A stretch of DNA of 64,000 nucleotides, taken from assembly GCF_000143965.1 (NCBI RefSeq), contig NC_014365.1, forward strand, positions 647,501 through 711,500, read 5' to 3'. Each line of letters starts with the position of its first letter. The stretch's first letter is position 1. The DNA is from Desulfarculus baarsii DSM 2075 (GTDB taxonomy: Bacteria > Desulfobacterota > Desulfarculia > Desulfarculales > Desulfarculaceae). This document shows positions 59,396 to 64,000 of the stretch, piece by piece. The notes beneath the pieces are model-generated. The model saw only the letters and a list, made by a program, of their open reading frames with translations. It was not told the origin of the DNA and made no database searches. The translations under genes were made by a program, and so were the position numbers.

Positions 59396-60676
59396 ATGGC
59401 TTCTCCGTATGACGCGATGTGGCAAGAACTGGGCCTGGACCTGGCGGCCCACGAGCAGCTTTTGCAGGTGCTGGGCGGCGGTTATCAGCAGGTTTTCCTG
59501 GGCCAGCCAAACCGGCCGGCGGGCATGGATTATTTCAACTTCGTGATGAGCGAGGTGCACGGTCTGCGGGTCAAGGAGTTGGTGGAGGCCCAGGCCGCGG
59601 GCAAGAAGGTCATTGGCTCGTTTTGCGTGTTTGTGCCCGAGGAAGTCGTGCGGGCCACGGGGGCCACGCTGGTGGGCCTGTGCACGGGGGCCGATTTCGC
59701 CGCCGAGGAGGTGGACAAACTCCTGCCGCGCAACACCTGCGCGCTGATCAAGAGCGCCTTTGGCTTCAAGCTGGGCAAGATCTGTCCGTTCATCGAGGCC
59801 GCCGACATGATCGTGGGCGAAAACACCTGCGACGGCAAGAAAAAGGCCTACGAGACCATGGGCAAGATGGTCCCCAACCTTTACGTCATGGACCTGCCCC
59901 AGGTCAAGAGCGACCAGGGCCGGGCTCTGCTGAAGGCCGAGTTCGCGCGTTTTCTGAAGGCCGTCGAGGACTTGACCGGCGTGACGATCGACGCGGCCAA
60001 GTTGAGGGAGGGCATGCGCATCGTCAACGACAAGCGCAAGGCCCTGGCCCGCCTCAACGCCCTGCGCGCCGCCGATCCCGCGCCGATCTCGGGCCTGGAC
60101 GCTCTGTTGATCAACCAGGTGGCCTTTTACGACGACCCGATCCGCTTCACGGGCAGCGTCAACGCCCTTTGCGACGAGTTGGAGGCGCGGGTGGCGGACG
60201 GCCAGGGGGCCATGGAAAAGGGCGCGCCACGGGTGTTGCTCTCGGGCTGCCCCATGGCCGTGCCCAACTGGAAGCTGCCGTGGATCATCGAGCAGGCCGG
60301 CGCGGTGATCGTGGGCGAGGAGTCTTGCGTGGGCGAGCGCGGGGCGCGCAACCTGGTCGATGATTCGGGCCAGAGCGTCGACGAGCTGCTGGAGGCCCTG
60401 GTCGATCGTTACTTCCAGGTGGACTGCGCCATCTTCACGCCCAACCCCCAGCGCCTGGCCCACGTCGAACAGATGGCCGCCGCCTACAAGGCCCAGGGCG
60501 TGATCCACTATTGCCTGCAATTCTGTCAGCCCTACCAGATGGAGGCCCTGCCCGTCGAGCAGGCGCTCAAGGCCCAGGGCCTGCCGGCGTTGCGCCTGGA
60601 GACCGACTACAGCCAGGAAGACGCCGGCCAGTTGCAGACCAGGGTCGAGGCGTTCCTGGAGATGCTGGAGAAATAA
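59396..60676 (+). CDS. Double-cubane-cluster protein, 2-hydroxyacyl-CoA dehydratase family (YjiM/BadDE-like)
   Basis: A 426-residue iron-sulfur protein of the HgdB/BcrC superfamily; the N-terminus LGLDLAAHEQLLQVLGGGY and YFNFVMSEVHGLRVKEL are typical of the stand-alone double-cubane [8Fe-9S] reductases. Conserved Cys residues include SFCVFVPEE, NTCALIKSAFG, KICPFIEAADM, GENTCDGKKKA, LSGCPMAVPNWK and EESCVGERG. The family uses an ATP-dependent BadF/HgdC-type activator to lower the redox potential; no such gene is adjacent here, since the gene is followed by a strong terminator. The substrate is unknown; small-molecule reduction has been shown for relatives. ATG at 59396 with AGGAG upstream. 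Confidence 0.86.
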   Translation: MASPYDAMWQELGLDLAAHEQLLQVLGGGYQQVFLGQPNRPAGMDYFNFVMSEVHGLRVKELVEAQAAGKKVIGSFCVFVPEEVVRATGATLVGLCTGADFAAEEVDKLLPRNTCALIKSAFGFKLGKICPFIEAADMIVGENTCDGKKKAYETMGKMVPNLYVMDLPQVKSDQGRALLKAEFARFLKAVEDLTGVTIDAAKLREGMRIVNDKRKALARLNALRAADPAPISGLDALLINQVAFYDDPIRFTGSVNALCDELEARVADGQGAMEKGAPRVLLSGCPMAVPNWKLPWIIEQAGAVIVGEESCVGERGARNLVDDSGQSVDELLEALVDRYFQVDCAIFTPNPQRLAHVEQMAAAYKAQGVIHYCLQFCQPYQMEALPVEQALKAQGLPALRLETDYSQEDAGQLQTRVEAFLEMLEK

Positions 60677-60706
60677 GCGGCCGAGCCGCGCGCCGGGATT
60701 CCGGCT

Positions 60707-60762
60707 GGGCGGCCCAAGCGGGTCCGTGGCGGCGGGCCTCGCTTGGGCCGCCCGGCTTTTTT
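60707..60762 (+). terminator. Terminator of the double-cubane-cluster gene
   Basis: GGGCGGCCCAAGCG (60707-60720) is exactly inverted as CGCTTGGGCCGCCC (60740-60753), a 14-bp stem, followed by GGC and TTTTTT. A very strong intrinsic terminator. Confidence 0.93.
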
Positions 60763-60775
60763 GAGTGACCACTTG
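60762..60775. promoter_or_regulatory. TetR operator copy 1 (imperfect)
   Basis: TGAGT-GACC-ACTTG overlaps the first bases of the -35 box. It aligns with copy 2 as TTGAGTnAnCACTy. Confidence 0.55.
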
Positions 60776-60801
60776 ACAGCCGACGGCCGGAAAAATATTA
60801 T
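60773..60801 (+). promoter_or_regulatory. Strong sigma-70-type promoter of tetR-RND operon
   Basis: Consensus TTGACA (60773-60778), a 17-bp spacer, and TATTAT (60796-60801). The start would be near 60808, inside operator copy 2, with a leader of about 90 bases to the tetR ATG. Confidence 0.75.
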
Positions 60802-60802
60802 T

Positions 60803-60816
60803 TGAGTAAGCACTCA
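60803..60816. promoter_or_regulatory. TetR operator copy 2 (perfect palindrome)
   Basis: TGAGT-AAGC-ACTCA, a perfect 5-bp inverted repeat at the transcription start. Its centre is 41 bp from that of copy 1, close to four helical turns, so two dimers would sit on one face and bracket the promoter. Confidence 0.65.
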
Positions 60817-60897
60817 GCCGTCGGTCGTTCGGCGGCTAGCGCTTCTCCGGCGCCGGCAAGGTCCTGTTTTTCGCGCCAGAAAAATGAAGCTTCAACG

Positions 60898-61488
60898 ATG
60901 AGCAAACCGATTTCACGCAAGCAGGCGATCAGGGCGGCGGCCATCGAGCTGTTCGCGGCCAAGGGCTTTCAGGGCGCCTCCACCGCCGAGGTGGCCAAGC
61001 TGGCCGGCGTGTCCGAGGGCACGATCTTTTATCATTTTCAGACCAAAGAGGGCATCCTGCTCAGCCTGATCGACGACATGTTCGACGGCTACGTGGCGGT
61101 GATCGGCCAATCCATCGCCGAGGCCGCCACGGGTCTGGAGGCCATCGAGTGCTATTTGCGCGGCCACCTGCGCCATGTCGAGGAGCGCTGGAACGAAATC
61201 TCGCTGTTGATCCGCGACGTGCCGCCCAGCTTCAAGGACGACGACTCGCCCCAGCGGGCCCACGTGCTTTCGCGCATCGCCCAGTTGGAGGCCTTGATCG
61301 TGGCGGCCATCGAAAAAGGCCAGATCGACGGCTCCATCCGGCCCTGCGACCCGGCGGCCATCGCCCGGATCCTGCGCGGGCGGCTCAAGGGCCTGACCAG
61401 CATGATGGCCCTGGAAAAATTTTCCATCACCGAAATGTCGGACGAACTCTGCCAGTTCTGCCGGCGCGCCCTTGCCGCCCGGGCCTGA
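60898..61488 (+). CDS. TetR/AcrR family transcriptional regulator
   Basis: A 196-residue repressor. The N-terminal helix-turn-helix reads AIELFAAKGFQGASTAEVAK then LAGVSEGTIFYHFQTKEGIL, a textbook TetR domain. The C-terminal two thirds are a helical ligand-binding domain. The ATG at 60898 is chosen since the HTH follows 10 residues later; the open frame from 60802 would start inside the promoter/operator. The gene is upstream of an RND adaptor and pump, the usual arrangement for a local efflux repressor that is released by its substrate. Confidence 0.9.
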   Translation: MSKPISRKQAIRAAAIELFAAKGFQGASTAEVAKLAGVSEGTIFYHFQTKEGILLSLIDDMFDGYVAVIGQSIAEAATGLEAIECYLRGHLRHVEERWNEISLLIRDVPPSFKDDDSPQRAHVLSRIAQLEALIVAAIEKGQIDGSIRPCDPAAIARILRGRLKGLTSMMALEKFSITEMSDELCQFCRRALAARA

Positions 61489-61532
61489 GGGCCGGCGTTT
61501 TATCCCGTCGCCGTGGAGAAAGACTTTTTTCG

Positions 61533-62669
61533 ATGAGCATGATCGGCAAAAAGATGATCTGGCTGATTTTCGTGGCGTTGACGGCGGCGTTTCTGGCCGG
61601 CTGCGGCGGTGAGGAGCAAAAGGCCGAGGTCAAGGCCCGGGGCGTGCCGGTGATCACCCAGCCGGCCACGGCCCGCCAGGTGGAGGACATCCTGCGGCAG
61701 GTGGGCACGCTGGATTCGGCCATGCGTTCGACCATGCGCGCGCGGGTGGACTCCAGCGTGGTGCATTTGTCCTTCCAGGAAGGGGCCAGGGTCAAGAAAG
61801 GCGACGTGCTGGTGCGCCTGGATGACGCCAAGATCCTGGCGGCCATCGACAATCTACAGGCCGGCATCAAGCAACTGGGCGTCAAGCTGGCCTTCCAGCA
61901 AAAGACCCTGGAGCGCAACCGCCAGTTGCTCAAGCGCTCGGCCATCGCCCAGCACCAGTTCGACAGCCTGGAGTCCGACTTCCACCAGACCGAACTGGCC
62001 ATCACCCAGGCCAAGGCCGATCTGGCCCGCCAGCGCGAGATGCTGGCCGACACCGTCATCAGCGCGCCCTTTGACGGCGTGGTCGGCGCGCGCACCATCG
62101 CCGTGGGCGATTATCTCAAGACCGGCGACAAGGTCGTCACCGTCGTTGGCCTGGACCCTCTGGAGGTCGGCTTCAACGTGCCCGAGCGCTACAAGCCCAA
62201 GCTGGCCCTGGGCCACAAGGTCCACGTGCAGGTGGCCGCCGAGGGCGATCGGCTCTTTGATGGCGAGATTTTTTTCATCGCGCCCATCGTCGATCCGGCC
62301 ACGCGGTCTTTCCAGGTCAAGGCCCGCGTGGGCAACCGTGACGGTCGCCTGAACCCGGGCATGTTCGCCAACGTGCGCCTGGTGGCCGACGTGCGGCCCC
62401 AGGCCGTGACCATCCCCTGGACGGCGGTGATCGTCACCGAGGAGGGCTCCTACGCCTATGTGGTCGAAAACGGCAAGGCCAAAAAGGTCGTGCTGAACCT
62501 GGGCCAGGTGACCCACGACTGGGCCGAGGTGCTGGACGGGGCCATCAAACCGGGGGACGAGTTGATCGTCGAGGGCAAGTTCGCCGCCCGCGACGGCGCG
62601 CCGGTGGTGATCAAGAACCAAGGCCAAGAGAAAACCTCGCCCGCCGGGCAAGCCAAACAGGGGGCCTGA
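61533..62669 (+). CDS. RND efflux periplasmic adaptor (membrane fusion lipoprotein)
   Basis: A 378-residue MFP. The lipoprotein signal is ALTAAFLAGCGG. Domains in order: barrel-sandwich (VHLSFQEGARVKKGDVLVRL), alpha-hairpin (QAGIKQLGVKLAFQQKTLER and QAKADLARQREMLADTVISA), the second half-barrel ISAPFDGVVGARTIAVGDYL, beta-barrel (EVGFNVPERYKPKLALGHKV) and the membrane-proximal domain with RVGNRDGRLNPGMFANVRL. It starts 44 bp after tetR and ends 3 bp before the pump, as in AcrA-AcrB pairs. Substrate unknown. Confidence 0.92.
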   Translation: MSMIGKKMIWLIFVALTAAFLAGCGGEEQKAEVKARGVPVITQPATARQVEDILRQVGTLDSAMRSTMRARVDSSVVHLSFQEGARVKKGDVLVRLDDAKILAAIDNLQAGIKQLGVKLAFQQKTLERNRQLLKRSAIAQHQFDSLESDFHQTELAITQAKADLARQREMLADTVISAPFDGVVGARTIAVGDYLKTGDKVVTVVGLDPLEVGFNVPERYKPKLALGHKVHVQVAAEGDRLFDGEIFFIAPIVDPATRSFQVKARVGNRDGRLNPGMFANVRLVADVRPQAVTIPWTAVIVTEEGSYAYVVENGKAKKVVLNLGQVTHDWAEVLDGAIKPGDELIVEGKFAARDGAPVVIKNQGQEKTSPAGQAKQGA

Positions 62670-62672
62670 CCC

Positions 62673-64000
62673 ATGTTCCTGCCCAATTTTTCCATCCGGC
62701 GGCCGGTGGCGGCCACGATGATCATCGCGGCGCTGGTGGTCTTTGGCCTGATCGGCATCAGCCGGCTGGGCGTGGCCCTCTACCCGGACGTGGATTTTCC
62801 CATGGTCACCGTGACCACGGTCTGGGAAAACGCCATGCCCGAGGAGATCGACAACCAGATCACCGACAAGCTCGAGGACGCCATCGCCGGCGTCAGCGGC
62901 ATCAAGCACATCACCTCCCAGAGCATGCAGGGCAAAAGCACCATCACCGTCGAGTTCGAGCTGGGCAAGGACGTCGACGTGGCCGCCCAGGAGGTGCGCG
63001 ACAAGGTCTCGGCCAAGCTCTACGACCTGCCCGACGACATCGAAACGCCCGTCATCAACAAGCTCGACATCAACGCCCAGCCCATCATCTGGCTGGCGGT
63101 CACCGGCCAGCAGGCCATCGAGAACCTGACCAAGCTGGCCGACGAGCAACTGCGGCCGATGTTGCAGCGCATCATGGGCGTGGGCGAGGTGCGCGTGGGC
63201 GGCGCGCGGGCCAAGGAAGTGCACTTGCTGCTCAATCGCCAGAAACTGGCGGCCTATGGCGTGGGCGTCGACGAGGTTTCGCGGGCGGTGAAAAGTCAGC
63301 ACGTGGAGCTGCCCGGCGGCAAGATCGAGTCCAAGGACGACGAGTTTCTGATCCGCATCATGGGCGAGTTCGCCAGCCCCGAGGCCTTCAACGATTTGAT
63401 CGTGACCTGGCGCGACGGCCATCCCGTGCGCCTGCGCGAGCTGGGCCGGGCCGTCTCGGCCCGCGAGGAAACCAGCGCCGTGGCCCGCTTCACCACCAAG
63501 GACGGCGCGGAAAAGACCGTGGGCCTGGGCATCTCGCCCCGCTCGGGCGCCAATCAGGTGGAGATCGCCCAGAACGTGCGGGCCATGCTGCCCCAGATCC
63601 GGGCCATGGTGCCCGAGGGCGTCAAGATCCACATCGCCTCCGACTCGACCAAGTTCATCGAGGACTCCATCGCCGAAGTGCGCGAGCAGCTCTTTCTGGG
63701 CGGCGTCATCGCGGCGCTGGTCATCTTCGTGTTTTTGCAGAACACCCGCACCACCATCATCAGCGCCCTGGCCATTCCCACCTCGATCATCGCCACCTAC
63801 GCCTGCATGTACTGGCTGGGCTTCACCATGAACAACATGACCATGCTGGCCTTGGTCACGGCCGTGGGCTTGGTCATCGACGACGCCATCGTCATGGTCG
63901 AAAACATCTTTCGCCACCGCGCCGAGCTGGGCAAGGGGCCCTTTCAGGCGGCCTACGAGGGCTCCCACGAGATCTCCTTCGCCGTGGTGGCCACGACCCT
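62673..64000 (+). CDS. RND efflux pump permease (3' end outside window)
   Basis: The first 442 codons of an AcrB/MdtBC-type proton-driven pump; translated by me because the frame runs off the window. It starts MFLPNFSIRRPVAATMIIAA, with the typical first helix and PDVDFPMVTVTTVWENAMPE, followed by the porter-domain repeats (ITDKLEDAIAGVSGIKHITS, VEFELGKDVDVAAQEVRDKV). The second helix region near residue 340 (LFLGGVIAALVIFVFLQN) and AVGLVIDDAIVMVENIFRH (family motif D with the proton-relay Asp pair) are present. ATG at 62673, three bases after the adaptor stop. Multidrug versus lipid/metal specificity cannot be judged from this part. Confidence 0.92.
   Translation, partial: MFLPNFSIRRPVAATMIIAALVVFGLIGISRLGVALYPDVDFPMVTVTTVWENAMPEEIDNQITDKLEDAIAGVSGIKHITSQSMQGKSTITVEFELGKDVDVAAQEVRDKVSAKLYDLPDDIETPVINKLDINAQPIIWLAVTGQQAIENLTKLADEQLRPMLQRIMGVGEVRVGGARAKEVHLLLNRQKLAAYGVGVDEVSRAVKSQHVELPGGKIESKDDEFLIRIMGEFASPEAFNDLIVTWRDGHPVRLRELGRAVSAREETSAVARFTTKDGAEKTVGLGISPRSGANQVEIAQNVRAMLPQIRAMVPEGVKIHIASDSTKFIEDSIAEVREQLFLGGVIAALVIFVFLQNTRTTIISALAIPTSIIATYACMYWLGFTMNNMTMLALVTAVGLVIDDAIVMVENIFRHRAELGKGPFQAAYEGSHEISFAVVATT

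Overview
The window is GC-rich bacterial chromosome, densely packed with short or overlapping gene junctions and many GTG or TTG starts. The first gene is the end of dsrP, the NrfD-like membrane subunit of the DsrMKJOP complex. With hemL plus an AhbB-type siroheme decarboxylase gene, a diheme cytochrome c and an oxygen-labile double-cubane-cluster protein, this points to an anaerobic sulfate-reducing Desulfobacterota (deltaproteobacterium). A Desulfarculus-like organism would fit the base composition and gene set, but that is inference. I saw no rRNA, tRNA, CRISPR array or intact insertion sequence.

Layout. 0-5.5 kb: dsrP end with its terminator, then a leftward run (PPC/DUF296 protein, gpmA, BASS transporter, M20 deacylase, GNAT). 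5.5-6.6 kb: an AT-rich island with one unrecognised membrane/coiled-coil gene. 6.6-16 kb: acyl-CoA dehydrogenase, ahbB-hemL-cytochrome c, formyltransferase-tadA, a fatty acyl-CoA ligase, a ferritin-like protein and a soluble chemoreceptor with a sigma-54-type promoter. 16-22 kb: speE with a structured leader, a histone-deacetylase/AcuC-like gene followed by an acetyl-CoA-synthetase-like gene that has lost the catalytic lysine, and a ClC channel. 22-30 kb: a leftward run of DsbD-like protein, metallophosphoesterase, Cache-like lipoprotein, MlaE-MlaF-MlaD, PqiC-like lipoprotein and TPR protein. 30-38 kb: MltD with four LysM repeats, then NYN protein, histidine kinase and response-regulator-TPR, an MBL/PHP pair and a CheY-like protein. 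38-44.3 kb: a metal ABC transporter pair and the biotin operon bioB-bioA-bioF-bioD behind a BirA-type operator. 44-47 kb: trkA-trkH. 47-54.5 kb: a seven-gene surface-polysaccharide cluster (five glycosyltransferases, a YdjM-like membrane protein, an epimerase). 54.6-59.2 kb: a tightly overlapping trio of an 811-residue protein of no recognised family, a phosphatidylserine-decarboxylase-like protein and an Lgt-like membrane protein. 59.4-64 kb: a double-cubane-cluster protein, then a TetR regulator with twin operators controlling an RND efflux pump that runs off the end.

Three points deserve most attention. First, the AcuC-like deacetylase sits next to an Acs-like protein whose acetylatable lysine is replaced by arginine. 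Second, the 811-residue/Psd-like/Lgt-like operon is the best candidate for an undescribed system, probably acting on phospholipids or lipid-linked envelope components. Third, the NYN-nuclease-like gene is overlapped with a two-component pair. Among regulatory signals, the BirA palindrome, the twin TetR operators, the sigma-54 promoter and the speE leader hairpins are visible directly in the DNA.
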